DNA of 64,000 nt, from NCBI GenBank assembly GCA_965219855.1, contig CBDCOR010000013.1, positions 62,001-126,000 of the forward strand, given 5' to 3'. Source of the DNA: CAUZIZ01 sp965219855. Its GTDB lineage: Bacteria; Acidobacteriota; UBA6911; RPQK01; JAJDTT01. Numbering within the stretch: the first letter of the stretch is position 1; each line of letters begins with the position of its first letter. Both the position numbers and the translations under genes were made by a program. Positions 29,241 to 38,010 of the stretch are shown piece by piece. The notes below the pieces were generated by a model that saw only the letters and a program-made list of their open reading frames with translations, did not search any database and was not told where the DNA came from.

Positions 29241-29423
29241 AGGGCTCGTTCAAAAATAACTTCACATTCTAGCATGCCAGATTCACACCATCTTCGGCCG
29301 CTCCTCAATCGCGAAATCCTCAACGTAGGCTGGGCTACGCCTGCGGTTTCGCTCCATCGCTCGCGACCAAATCTGGCCCAAATCTGAGCGCCAACTCTGC
29401 GAAGTTATTCTTGAACGAACCCT
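29241..29423. repeat. 183-bp MITE-like element with 23-bp inverted repeats
   Basis: AGGGCTCGTTCAAAAATAAC.. at 29241-29263 pairs with GAAGTTATTCTTGAACGAAC.. at 29401-29423 (two mismatches), flanked by TA on each side, as for IS630/Tc1-type MITEs. The right end overlaps the TAG stop of the enolase-superfamily gene; the left end supplies an extra in-frame ATG to the ABC gene. No coding capacity. Confidence 0.8.
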
Positions 29424-30795
29424 AATCGAAACTCCTTCCGATCCGCTCCCACTGATAACCGAGTCCCGGCCCTCGAATAGTGTTCGTCTCTATCCGGCCG
29501 GAGGCCAGCCTGTATGCTTGAGGGTGCACCGTTCGTTCGGGCTCGCTCGCTCCAGGAAAAAACTGACGACCGTTGGCTTCAACCCCCCGGATGGTCCCGA
29601 GACGTCCTGCCAGCCCCGCAGAGTGGAGCAGAGCGATCCCCGGGTTGGTCAGGTCCTGGACGGCAAAGGGAATCCCTGAGGCGCTGGCTTTCGCCGCTAT
29701 GACCAGTTCCGCCGATTGGCATTTGCAGGTCTTCAGGGCTACACCGCTGTAACCGAGCTCCAAGGCAAGCTCGAAGTCCTCCAGCGAAGTCAAAGCTTCG
29801 TCGATAATCACCGGCTTCAGGCTCGCCAGCTCCCGAACGTCCAACCGGCGGCGCCGCAGATCGCGCTCGCAGGGCTGTTCCACGTAAAGGACGGACCGGA
29901 AGGCTCCGGGATCCTGCCGCTTCAGGTTCCTGAGCAGCTCCACCATGTAGTCTGGCGACTCGCACATCTCGTTGGTGTCCGCGCTGATCCACAAGTCCTC
30001 GATTCCCAGCCGCCGATGCTCTTCTCTCGCCACCTTTATGACGTCGAGCAGCCGTCGAAGATCCCAGTCCAGATCGGTCCCCTGCAGCTTGACCTTCAGG
30101 CATTGCAGCCCGTCATAGCGGATCCAGTGGTCCAGGGAGACCGGAAGACCGTCATCTGGATCCTCCGAGCTCAGCTCGGACTCGGAGAGCTTGTCGAATC
30201 CACCAACCAGGTGGAAGGCCTCGACCGACTCCGGAAGCGGAGACAGAAAATCGCGGATGAACCGTCCCTTGAACGCGGGGCCCAGCTGGGCGGAAAGATC
30301 CTGATCCATATGCTCAGGTCCGTAGCCGTCGTAGGTGTCGATCCCCGCCGCGTGACCAAAGGCGTCATGGACGGCGGCATCGGCGGGCGAGGCACAAATG
30401 AGGGCGTTGAGCCGGGGCATCATTTCGGCTGCTCCCTGCTCGGCGCAGATACTTCGTGCCATCGGCTCGAGCTCGGACTCCAGCCGCCAGAACAGGTCGA
30501 CAGGATGGGCAAACCCCTCAGACTCGGACAATTGGCGACACCAGGCCGATACCAACTGGCGCATCAGCTCCTCCCGCTGATCATGCGTTACTCGAGCTGA
30601 GGGCCAACCCCAGACGTCAGCCAGCAGGATAGCTCCCCAGCCCTCGGCAACCCGGCCGCGCAGGTTCTCTACGGTTACTCGGACATGGCAGAAGCAGGCC
30701 TGATGGAGGACCACTCCACCGAACTTCAAGGGGGTGCGGGCCTCTACATTCGTAAAGTGGGGTTGCGCCTCCAGGATGCGAACATCGGTGTCCAT
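29422..30795 (-). CDS. enolase-superfamily enzyme (mandelate racemase / muconate lactonizing type)
   Basis: 457 residues. The capping domain is followed by a barrel with the superfamily residues: K-x-K in L-K-V-K-L-Q-G (near 250), metal ligands in S-A-D-T-N-E and Y-V-E-Q-P, and the third position in V-I-I-D-E-A-L, then F-A-V-Q-D-L-T-N-P-G near the C-terminus. The chemistry is abstraction of a proton next to a carboxylate, as in sugar-acid dehydratases; the substrate cannot be named. Slightly longer than usual (about 400), mostly in the capping domain. Adjacent to the Nramp-like transporter (25 bp) in the same direction, suggesting a transcription unit. Confidence 0.85.
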   Translation of the reverse strand: MDTDVRILEAQPHFTNVEARTPLKFGGVVLHQACFCHVRVTVENLRGRVAEGWGAILLADVWGWPSARVTHDQREELMRQLVSAWCRQLSESEGFAHPVDLFWRLESELEPMARSICAEQGAAEMMPRLNALICASPADAAVHDAFGHAAGIDTYDGYGPEHMDQDLSAQLGPAFKGRFIRDFLSPLPESVEAFHLVGGFDKLSESELSSEDPDDGLPVSLDHWIRYDGLQCLKVKLQGTDLDWDLRRLLDVIKVAREEHRRLGIEDLWISADTNEMCESPDYMVELLRNLKRQDPGAFRSVLYVEQPCERDLRRRRLDVRELASLKPVIIDEALTSLEDFELALELGYSGVALKTCKCQSAELVIAAKASASGIPFAVQDLTNPGIALLHSAGLAGRLGTIRGVEANGRQFFPGASEPERTVHPQAYRLASGRIETNTIRGPGLGYQWERIGRSFD

Positions 30796-30820
30796 GGGCT
30801 TCTGGGGTCGACAGCTCAGC

Positions 30821-32152
30821 TCAACTGCCGAAAAGGTCCATCACTGCCGGCCTGACCTTGAGGGCCGTCATCAAGGCGATTCCCAGCAACACAGCCGCTC
30901 CCAGGAGGACGAATCCCTTGCTGGCGGTGGATAGAGGGTGTCCTGGCATCGAGCTCCCATCGAACAGAACTACTACCATGGCAATGACTCCGAAGGGCAC
31001 CGCGAGTATCGAAAGCGCCTGAGCCAGTGCAATCGCTCGTATCTCGATCTGTCCTTTCTCCTTGGGTTTGGTGATTGACCGTGGAGCGTCCCCTTCCCTG
31101 ACCGAGCTTGCGGAACGCTCTGCGGCGACTATCCCAGTCGAGCTGTCGGAGTGGATGATCGCCATTGCAGTTGTCATGCCGATCAGCAGCACCAGGGTGG
31201 CGAAGATCCGGGTTGGTAGGGAGTTCAACTGCCCTCCTAGACCAAGACCGTCGTTGATCAGGACGCCTCCGACGAAAGCATTGGTGATAAAGCTGGAAAA
31301 GGCCGCGGCCCAGAAACCAACACAGAAGACCAGTTTGGCGTAGGGTCCGAATACGCCTTCCAGTTGGCTGGCCATTGCGGTCGCGCTGTCGATGGGCCGG
31401 TCCGGGTAGAGCACCGTCGCTGCGGTCATCATGATAACGCAGCCAATCCCCGTATACATGACGGCGGCCAAGACTGTATCAGTGATTCCACTGTTGAGAT
31501 CGGCCGTGCTCCAGCCCTTCGCCTTCACGAGATAGGCCTGGAAGAAGGCAGCAACTATGACGAAGGTGGTCGCCACCAGACCTCCCAGTGTCAACCAGTC
31601 CACGCCCCCTGGAATTGATGGCACGAAAGCGCCTCTCGCCGCATCAGCCAGGCTCGGTCCGGCCCAGCCAAGATTGAGAACGAAGGCGAGTGCCATCAAA
31701 ACCAGGAAGGAGGTCATCAGCTTCTCCAGGAACCGATAGATATTCCTGAATGCGAAGAGAAAGGCCACGGAGAGTCCCGTAAAGAACAAGGGCCAGAGCA
31801 GCTTCGGCGCTCCCTCCCAGATTGTCGACGTCGCCGCGGTAACACCCAGGTTGTTGCCAAATTGGAAGGTCGCGTTCACGGAGGCCAAAGAGAGACCGCA
31901 AAGAACGGCGACCCAGCGACCCAGCTTGAGACGTACTTGTTCCAGGAAGGTGTGGGGAGAATGGATGCCGAAGTGCATGAAGAGAGCAATGAAACCGGCC
32001 ATCAGCGCCCCTGACAGGAGCGCCAACCAGAGCATCGAATATCCATACAGTGCTCCGGTGCGAGACATCAGCGTCACGCTCCCGGGACCGATGATGCAGG
32101 CTCCGACGATGAAGGCTGGTCCGATCCGTTGCAGCAGGCCGTTCGTTGGCAT
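30821..32152 (-). CDS. Nramp-family transporter lacking the canonical metal-binding motif
   Basis: 443 residues, about 11 membrane spans, from ATG 32152. The first helix carries G-A-C-I-I-G-P-G-S-V-T where metal-transporting Nramp proteins have D-P-G-N, and helix 6 reads V-I-V-A-A-F-F-Q-A-Y-L-V instead of the M-P-H motif. These Asp, Asn, Met and His residues bind Mn and Fe, so this protein likely moves another substrate, as in the NRMT (magnesium) and other non-canonical branches. It lies 25 bp upstream of the enolase-superfamily gene, so an organic-acid or Mg role is plausible; MLE-type enzymes need Mg. Confidence 0.8.
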   Translation of the reverse strand: MPTNGLLQRIGPAFIVGACIIGPGSVTLMSRTGALYGYSMLWLALLSGALMAGFIALFMHFGIHSPHTFLEQVRLKLGRWVAVLCGLSLASVNATFQFGNNLGVTAATSTIWEGAPKLLWPLFFTGLSVAFLFAFRNIYRFLEKLMTSFLVLMALAFVLNLGWAGPSLADAARGAFVPSIPGGVDWLTLGGLVATTFVIVAAFFQAYLVKAKGWSTADLNSGITDTVLAAVMYTGIGCVIMMTAATVLYPDRPIDSATAMASQLEGVFGPYAKLVFCVGFWAAAFSSFITNAFVGGVLINDGLGLGGQLNSLPTRIFATLVLLIGMTTAMAIIHSDSSTGIVAAERSASSVREGDAPRSITKPKEKGQIEIRAIALAQALSILAVPFGVIAMVVVLFDGSSMPGHPLSTASKGFVLLGAAVLLGIALMTALKVRPAVMDLFGS

Positions 32153-32214
32153 GGGCGTCAGGGTGGCAGGTTACAGGTTGCAGGCTAGGGGTTGCAAGAA
32201 AGAAGGGTGGTTTC

Positions 32215-32294
32215 GTAGCTTTGGCCTCCAGGCCGAAGTCTTCTTCCTTCGCGCCCTTATCTCGAAAGGACGGCGGCCTGGAGGCCACTGCTAC
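32215..32294 (+). repeat. dispersed palindromic repeat, copy 2
   Basis: GTAGCTTTGGCCTCCAGGCC and CGGCGGCCTGGAGGCCACTG around a 40-bp loop; the ACCTGAAACTT lead is absent. Lies between the divergent Nramp-like and sulfatase genes. Confidence 0.85.
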
Positions 32295-32345
32295 TTCACC
32301 GCCTCGATTGACCCTGCAACGGTGTCAAAATACAATTTGCCTGGA

Positions 32346-33695
32346 ATGAGTGGAAGCTACTCCTTCTCGGTCCCGTTGATTGCTTCCCTGGCCCTGAGCT
32401 GGGCTTGCCGGGTGCAGCCGGAGCCGGTCGCAAATGTTGAACCCCCGAACATCTTGCTGATTCTTGCCGACGACGTCGGCCGCGAGGTGCTGGGTTCCTA
32501 TGGCGGGACTTCCTATGAGACGCCCCACCTGGACGATCTCGCGACCAGCGGAATGCGTTTCGATCACTCCTACAGCATGCCGGTTTGCCATCCCTCTCGC
32601 ATCAGCCTACTGACAGGACGTTATCCCTTCCAGGTCGACAACCCTGAGTGGGGCACCTTTCCTCGTACCTCAGAGACACAGACAGTAGCTCATTCCTTGA
32701 GGAATGCCGGATATGCCACCGCTATCTCGGGGAAATGGCAGCTGACCCTGCTCAAGGACGATCTTGACCATCCCCATCGGCTTGGCTTTGACGAATACTG
32801 CCTGTTTGGATGGCATGAGGGTCCCCGATACTATCGGCCCTTGATCTATCAGAACGGTCGGCGACGGGGCGACGTTGCCGATCGCTATGGACCAGAGGTC
32901 TATACCGACTTCCTGATCGACTTCATCGGGAGGAACCGCGATCGGCGATTCTTCGCCTTTTACTCGATGGCTCTTTGTCATGATGTCACCGACGATCTGG
33001 AGGCCCCGGTGCCGTTCGGTCCCAGGGGACGCTATGACAGCTACGCAGAAATGGTGGCGGCCATGGACGAGCAGATAGGACGCCTGGTCGCGGCTGTGAA
33101 TGAGTTGGGGCTCCGGGAGAAGACGCTGATCCTGTTCACCACCGACAACGGGACGGCGAAGCGGTCCATCATCACCGCAGAGGGTGGAAAGCTGATTCGA
33201 GAAGACGTCGTAAGTCGTCTGGGAGAGGTTCTGGTGCCGGGCGGGAAGACGGAGCTGACCGATGGGGGTACCCGCGTTCCCACCATTGCAAGCCGGCGGG
33301 GAACCCTAGAGGAAGGCACGCTGCTGGGAGATCTGATCGATTTCAGCGACTTCTTCCCTACGCTGGCGGAGATCGGTGGAGCCGAACTTCCGTCCGGCGT
33401 CTCCCTGCCTGGCAAGAGCTTCGCCCCGGGACTCCGAGGCGAACCAGGAGCCGGCCGAGATTGGGTCTTCTCCGAGCACAAGGGGGAGAGCTGGGTTCGA
33501 AGCCACGACTGGAAGCTCTACCGCGACGGGCGGCTTTTCCACATGGCCTCCGACAGCCGGGAGCAGCGACCGGTCGAGGCAGAGGGTCCGACAGGGGCTG
33601 TCGAGGCCAGACAGGCCTTGGAGTCAGTGCTGCAGGATCTTTTCGGAAGCCAGTCCGCGGCGGCCGACTCCTCACCGATCAGTGCTTCGCATTGA
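32346..33695 (+). CDS. formylglycine-dependent sulfatase, lipoprotein
   Basis: 450 residues from ATG 32346; the open frame extends to 31851 but the upstream part overlaps the antisense of the Nramp-like gene and a repeat. Lipoprotein signal with S-L-A-L-S-W-A-C (Cys 21). N-terminal metal site I-L-A-D-D-V-G and the sulfatase signature C-H-P-S-R near residue 81, whose Cys is matured to formylglycine; downstream F-T-T-D-N-G-T carries further metal ligands. Hydrolyses sulfate esters, probably on polysaccharides, at the cell surface. Shorter than many sulfatases but both domains appear present. Its stop overlaps the convergent beta-helix gene by 17 bp. Confidence 0.88.
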   Translation: MSGSYSFSVPLIASLALSWACRVQPEPVANVEPPNILLILADDVGREVLGSYGGTSYETPHLDDLATSGMRFDHSYSMPVCHPSRISLLTGRYPFQVDNPEWGTFPRTSETQTVAHSLRNAGYATAISGKWQLTLLKDDLDHPHRLGFDEYCLFGWHEGPRYYRPLIYQNGRRRGDVADRYGPEVYTDFLIDFIGRNRDRRFFAFYSMALCHDVTDDLEAPVPFGPRGRYDSYAEMVAAMDEQIGRLVAAVNELGLREKTLILFTTDNGTAKRSIITAEGGKLIREDVVSRLGEVLVPGGKTELTDGGTRVPTIASRRGTLEEGTLLGDLIDFSDFFPTLAEIGGAELPSGVSLPGKSFAPGLRGEPGAGRDWVFSEHKGESWVRSHDWKLYRDGRLFHMASDSREQRPVEAEGPTGAVEARQALESVLQDLFGSQSAAADSSPISASH

Positions 33696-34920
33696 GACCG
33701 ATTACGTTTTCAGCGGTATCCAGAAGGAACGGCTCTGACCGCTTGGAATCTTGTCGTCCCAGGTCATGGGTAACATTGCCGACCACGGTGATTCCTCGGG
33801 GCTGGCCCACCGCCTTGATAGCCTCGTGGATGAGGCCGCTAAAGATGTTCCCGGTGATGGCCACTTCCGATGTACCTTCCAGGAGGATCCCGGTGGCATA
33901 GATGAGGGCCGGCCACTGGGCCTCGTAATTCTCCTCTCGCCGCGTGCGCTCTCCGATGTGGCTGTTGGAAAAGTTGTTCCCGGTGACCGTAATCCGTCCA
34001 CTCTCGGGGCCTATTCGGAGCGCCTGTCCTGGGATGATGGTGAAGGTGTTGGCAGAAACCGCACAGCCCCAGGCATCCCTGAGATCCACACCCTTGAGGT
34101 TGTGAGCAATAACGTTGGCGCTGACGGTGATTCCGTAGCAGTCCCGGTCCAGGATGATCGCGGTCCCCCGGCATTCCTCGATCATGTTCCCGGATAGGAC
34201 GGAACCGTAGGTGTTCTCGATTACCACCCCGTGTCTCAGGTGATCATCCAAGACGTTGCCCGTCAGATTGAGATTGTAGCCGTCAAGGCAGCGAACCCCA
34301 TCCTGGTTCTCCTCCAGTTGATTGGCGGAGACCGCGATATCGTGCCCCTTGACGATATTGATTCCGGCCTTACCGTTGTAGGTAATGATGGAATCAGAGA
34401 CTCGTGGATCTTCATAGCAGTCGATCAGATTCATCCCGTGTCCGCCGTTGTGATCGACGGAGAGGCCGTGGATATAGATCTCGTTCATTCCTTCGGCCAA
34501 TAGTCCATCTCCACTCTTGGGGTTTCCGCTGATCCTGAAATCGGCGAGCTGGACTCGCCAAAGCCTTGCCTTGGGATCATTGTCCCGGTTGGGATGCCGC
34601 AGGATCAGGGCAGGAGCTCCTTCCTGGTTGCGGTTGATCAAATGCGTACTGCCTCCAGCTCCCAGAATCCGGGTGTTCTCGCGCCCCAGTCTCAACGGCT
34701 GGGTCAGTTCGAAGTCACCCGGCGGAAGCTTCACCAGTCCTCCCGCTTCCGGAACCGCGTCGAGAGCCGCCTGGAGGGTGGGAAAGTCGGCAGCGTCGAC
34801 GACCCTGGCGGGTGTCGCGGCAGCCGAATGGCTGTGGCCTACCCAACCGCCCAGCAGCAGGGCAATGGTCAGAACGGCGCAGACCAAAGCTGAGGCAAAA
34901 AATCGTTCTCTCGAGGTCAT
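33679..34920 (-). CDS. secreted right-handed parallel beta-helix protein (NosD/pectate-lyase-like)
   Basis: 413 residues with a signal peptide (A-L-V-C-A-V-L-T-I-A-L-L-L-G-G). The start of the mature part, D-F-P-T-L-Q-A-A-L-D-A-V-P, is typical of pectate-lyase-like folds, followed by many 22-26 residue rungs such as I-A-V-S-A-N-Q-L-E-E-N, L-N-L-T-G-N-V-L-D-D, I-T-V-S-A-N-V-I-A-H-N and V-A-I-T-G-N-I-F-S-G. Probably binds or cleaves a polysaccharide outside the cell. Converges with the sulfatase, which suggests related substrates. Confidence 0.85.
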   Translation of the reverse strand: MTSRERFFASALVCAVLTIALLLGGWVGHSHSAAATPARVVDAADFPTLQAALDAVPEAGGLVKLPPGDFELTQPLRLGRENTRILGAGGSTHLINRNQEGAPALILRHPNRDNDPKARLWRVQLADFRISGNPKSGDGLLAEGMNEIYIHGLSVDHNGGHGMNLIDCYEDPRVSDSIITYNGKAGINIVKGHDIAVSANQLEENQDGVRCLDGYNLNLTGNVLDDHLRHGVVIENTYGSVLSGNMIEECRGTAIILDRDCYGITVSANVIAHNLKGVDLRDAWGCAVSANTFTIIPGQALRIGPESGRITVTGNNFSNSHIGERTRREENYEAQWPALIYATGILLEGTSEVAITGNIFSGLIHEAIKAVGQPRGITVVGNVTHDLGRQDSKRSEPFLLDTAENVIGLNAKH

Positions 34921-35609
34921 TTGATATTGTCCTTCCCTTTTTCTGCGAAATCGCTTTCGGCAGTGTTTTACTAGATGAAGACAGCGAGGGCAATCGTATG
35001 CTGCTGGTCTCTGTCGCTAGTGCGCCTGTGAAGGCGTTTGATCAGAAGGGTGAAAGTCCCTTCCAGGCTAACGTTACCGGCCTGAAGTCGACAGTGGTAA
35101 CTGCGTTTCCGTGAGGAAGGGTGGAGAGCAACCTGAGACGAACGACCAATCCGTAACGCAAGTGAACTCGATTCGGCCAAGCCTGTCGGGGAGGGTCCTG
35201 GCAAAGCCCGAACCCTTGACCGCGCGACGGCCATCCCTCCGACCTGAACGGTCTGCCCGGGGGGATAGACGCGGCAAGTCACGGCGGTGAAGTAACGTGA
35301 CAAAGCGACCGTGACGAAATGGCAATGCGGTGGTTGGAGATGGAGAGGTCGGAAGGTCAAACGAGATAAGCAGGGAGATCTGTCGGGTGAGGGACGTGGA
35401 CGACCCATCGTGAGAGCTCGCAGTGGGGGACGCTGCGTGAGCAATGGCCCAGGCCCGCGGTGCAGTATCGCCCGCCGAAGGGGAGCGAACCTGGCGATAC
35501 CGGTGAGGTCGGTTGAAGCGGCTCGACAGAAGTCAGAGCTCCCATAGTAGCGGGGAAGCCGTGCAGCAAAACGCGGTGGAGCGAAGGGGAGCAGGAAGGT
35601 AGATGCGAA

Positions 35610-36968
35610 ATGACTAAATCGCGGAAACGTAACTCCGCCCAAAGGCGGGACTACATCCCGGTCACAGTGCCGTTTTCGGCTAGCCCGGCTGGAGAGCCCG
35701 CTGGCATCGAACAGTGGGCTCATCGCGCGGTTTGGACGGATCGCATGTTGGAGACACTTTTGAAAGGAAAGGTGAGAGGAGGGAAATGGCACACGCTGAT
35801 CGATAAGGTGTTTTGCAGCCGGAACCTTTCCAGCTCGGCCGAGAAGGTCTTGGGCAGGAAAGGAGCGGCGGGAGTGGACCGGCAAACGTGGGGGGATTTC
35901 GCCGAACACGAGCGGGAGGAACTCGAATGGTTGCAGGAAGAACTGCGTGAGGGGACCTATCGTCCGGCAGCGGTGCTGCGGAGGTGGATTCCCAAAACAG
36001 GCAGTTCGGAAAAGCGACCGCTGGGGATTCCGACCGTGCGGGATCGAGTCGTGCAAACGGCTTTGGTCCACGGGATCGAGCCGATTCTGGAGGCCACGTT
36101 CCATGATCGAAGCTACGGCTTTCGTCATGGGCGAGGGTGCCACGGCGCACTGCGGTACGTCGAAGAGCTGCTCGAAGCCGGTTATGTGTATGTCGTCGAC
36201 GCGGATCTGAAGGGTTACTTCGATACGATCCCGAAAGATCGACTGTTGGACCTGATCCAACAGAAGATATCGGATCGCCGCGTGCTGGGCCTGGTTCAGC
36301 TGTTTCTGAATCAGGGGATACTGGAAGAGCTGCGTAAGTGGATTCCGGAAGCCGGAGTCCCCCAAGGCGCCGTTCTTTCTCCGGTGTTGTCGAATGCCTA
36401 CCTCAATCCCCTGGACCATCGGATGGCCGATCTGGGCTTCCAGATGGTGCGCTACGCGGATGACTTTGTCCTGCTGTGTCGCGCACCCGAGGAGGCTGAA
36501 GCGGCCCTGGCCGAAGGGCGGGACTGGGTGGAGGACAACGGGCTGAGACTGCATCCCGAGAAGACACACATCGTGGACTCGCGAGAGAAGAGCTTTTCGT
36601 TCTTGGGCGATTCGTTCCGAGGCCGTTTTCGGTTTCCACGAGCGAAGAGCCACCGAAAGTTCGTCGAGCGCATTCACGAGCTGACGCCGCGCAAGTCGGG
36701 CGACTCGCTGGAGGTCATCCTCCAGCGGCTCAATCGCTCGACGCAAGGCTGGTTCAACTACTTCCGGCACTGTCATTGGAACATCTTCAAGGACTACGAC
36801 GGTCTGATCCGTCGTCGTTTGCGACGCCTGCTTCTGAAGCGCAACCGGAAGAATAGAAAACGCCTCTGTCGAAATCACCGTTGGCCCAACGCCTTCTTTC
36901 CGGATCATGGGTTCACGAGCCTGACTGACGCCCATATCCGTTTCGTCCAATCCATAGGAACCTACTGA
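35610..36968 (+). CDS. ltrA: group II intron reverse transcriptase/maturase
   Basis: 452 residues. RT motifs: R-P-L-G-I-P-T-V-R-D-R-V-V-Q-T-A-L, the catalytic Y-A-D-D near residue 285 (V-R-Y-A-D-D-F-V-L-L), L-H-P-E-K-T-H, then domain X (L-N-R-S-T-Q-G-W-F-N-Y-F) for splicing. The C-terminus ends soon after F-F-P-D-H-G-F-T-S-L, without an HNH endonuclease domain. It therefore retrohomes without second-strand cleavage of its own, as in other endonuclease-less classes. All catalytic residues are present, so the intron may be active. Confidence 0.95.
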   Translation: MTKSRKRNSAQRRDYIPVTVPFSASPAGEPAGIEQWAHRAVWTDRMLETLLKGKVRGGKWHTLIDKVFCSRNLSSSAEKVLGRKGAAGVDRQTWGDFAEHEREELEWLQEELREGTYRPAAVLRRWIPKTGSSEKRPLGIPTVRDRVVQTALVHGIEPILEATFHDRSYGFRHGRGCHGALRYVEELLEAGYVYVVDADLKGYFDTIPKDRLLDLIQQKISDRRVLGLVQLFLNQGILEELRKWIPEAGVPQGAVLSPVLSNAYLNPLDHRMADLGFQMVRYADDFVLLCRAPEEAEAALAEGRDWVEDNGLRLHPEKTHIVDSREKSFSFLGDSFRGRFRFPRAKSHRKFVERIHELTPRKSGDSLEVILQRLNRSTQGWFNYFRHCHWNIFKDYDGLIRRRLRRLLLKRNRKNRKRLCRNHRWPNAFFPDHGFTSLTDAHIRFVQSIGTY

Positions 36969-36973
36969 CTGGA

Positions 36974-37006
36974 GAGCTGTATGCGGGAGAATCGCACGTG
37001 CAGTTC
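36974..37006 (+). ncRNA. group II intron domain V
   Basis: Hairpin GAGCTGTATGCGGGAG / AATCGCACGTGCAGTTC with the catalytic AGC triad at 36975-36977 and a GAGA-like tetraloop. Sits six bases after the maturase stop, followed by the domain VI arm up to 37046. Confidence 0.85.
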
Positions 37007-37057
37007 GGAGGGAGGGGAGCCGGGTGACCGTGCTTCCCTACCCTATCGCCGGGACCC

Positions 37058-37112
37058 AAAGTTTCATTCTCGAATGGGGCCAGCACCGCTGGGGGGCCCA
37101 CTGATCTGAAGC
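37058..37112 (-). repeat. dispersed repeat module (GGGGCCAGCACCGCTGGGG type)
   Basis: AAGTTTCATTCTCGAATGGGGCCAGC.. followed by CACTGATCTGAAGC, matching 41664-41720 and, in reverse, 59453-59520 and 59609-59671. The centre is a small palindrome (CCAGCACCGCTGG). In other copies this module sits directly beside the long palindromic repeat. Confidence 0.75.
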
Positions 37113-37189
37113 ATCCAGATCCGGGCACGCTGGTCTCTTTGAGGTCGGCCTCGAAGGCGCCGCTGATCTCCAGTGTGCCGGCTCTTCCT

Positions 37190-37373
37190 TCAGCAACCCG
37201 AGGGCAAAAGAGTTTGCGGACAAGGCTCTTCAATTGGACGATTCACTGGCCGAATCTCATGCCATCATGGGAGTTATCCAGATGGTCTATGGATGGGACT
37301 GGGTGGGGGCGGAACGATCCTTCAAGCGTGCCCTTGAGCTGAACCCAAGTCATTCGAACGCTCACGCTCAATG
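37190..37373 (+). pseudogene. TPR-protein fragment (adenylate cyclase/regulator type)
   Basis: Frame A-K-E-F-A-D-K-A-L-Q-L-D-D-S-L-A-E-S-H-A and Y-G-W-D-W-V-G-A-E-R-S-F-K-R-A-L-E-L-N-P, the TPR units commonly found at the C-terminus of CadC-like regulators and kinases. There is no N-terminal domain, and the frame ends at TGA 37371-37373 soon after. A relic left beside the group II intron. Confidence 0.65.
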
Positions 37374-37414
37374 AAACATTCTGGTCTGCTTGCAGTCCCG
37401 GTGGTCGGGGGGTC

Positions 37415-37630
37415 ATGGAAGGCAGCGGCGAACTCAAGCCGGGGGACAAGGATGTTCTGGTGATGGACATTACGATTTCGTGCTTCGACCCCGATCAACC
37501 AGATCTGATCACGGACACAGTGGAGTTCAGATTGGCCGACAAGAACATGTTGCTGGCCACCGCTGCGGCAGGGGTGTTCGTGGATCTTCCTCTTTTCCGG
37601 CTCAGCGAACGGGTGAACAAGCGCCCCTGA
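37415..37630 (+). CDS. small hypothetical protein, uncertain
   Basis: 71 codons with reasonable amino-acid composition (V-L-V-M-D-I-T-I-S, then V-E-F-R-L-A-D-K-N-M-L-L) but no recognised family, no signal peptide and no clear ribosome binding site. It follows a TPR relic, so it may be another gene fragment. Confidence 0.3.
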   Translation: MEGSGELKPGDKDVLVMDITISCFDPDQPDLITDTVEFRLADKNMLLATAAAGVFVDLPLFRLSERVNKRP

Positions 37631-37721
37631 GGTCTCCGGAGTCAGAGGAATAATCCGTCAAGAACTCCTCCGGCGGATCCTCACCCGTCAAAAAAGACAA
37701 AAGCACTTGCTGCCGGGTGAA

Positions 37722-37922
37722 CTAAAGCTTGAGGACGGGACAGTCGTGGTGATTCAGATGTCCCGCCACGGCAACGGGAGGAACGCTGATCACGACGCCA
37801 GGCTCTACGCCAGTGGGTAAGTGGCAAAGCTTCACCTTATCGGGACCATTGCGCGGAACGACGTAGGTGGCAGGCAGCGCCAACAGAAAAATCACGATAA
37901 CGAACCAACCTATTCTCCTCAT
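37722..37922 (-). CDS. small secreted Cys/His protein
   Basis: 66 residues from ATG 37922 with GGAGGG eight bases upstream; the frame reaches ATG 37958 but that part is less convincing. An N-terminal signal helix (F-V-I-V-I-F-L-L-A-L-P) is followed by K-L-C-H-L-P-T-G, V-V-I-S-V-P-P-V-A-V-A-G-H-L and H-H-D-C-P. The C-H-x-P-x-G ... A-V-x-x-H-L-x-H-x-D arrangement is a known short motif in exported bacterial proteins of unknown role, often a C-terminal module of larger proteins; here it is free-standing. Confidence 0.65.
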   Translation of the reverse strand: MRRIGWFVIVIFLLALPATYVVPRNGPDKVKLCHLPTGVEPGVVISVPPVAVAGHLNHHDCPVLKL

Positions 37923-38010
37923 AATCAAACCCTCCACATCCCCTTGAAAGTTGTTCAAGCCTCGAAACTGTGACCGTGAGCGGACTGAATACTTCGCTTA
38001 TTCCCGGGGG

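Larger units (their letters stand above)
35020..37046 (+). mobile_element. complete group II intron, about 2.03 kb
   Basis: 5' end GTGCGCC at 35020 and 3' end CCCTACCCTAT at 37046, with domain V at 36974-37006 and an intron-encoded reverse transcriptase in the domain IV position. The 5' exon ends in CGCTA, as in the truncated copy at 24461. The 590 bp between 35020 and the protein start carry the ribozyme domains I-III and no gene. On the 3' side the exon runs into a repeat module at 37058. The intron probably landed in a copy of the dispersed repeat, whose left part is no longer recognisable here. Confidence 0.88.

Noticed and set aside
34971..36950. 659-codon minus-strand frame across the group II intron
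   Set aside because: It is the antisense of the ribozyme and the reverse transcriptase; the plus-strand protein has all RT motifs and the minus frame has none.
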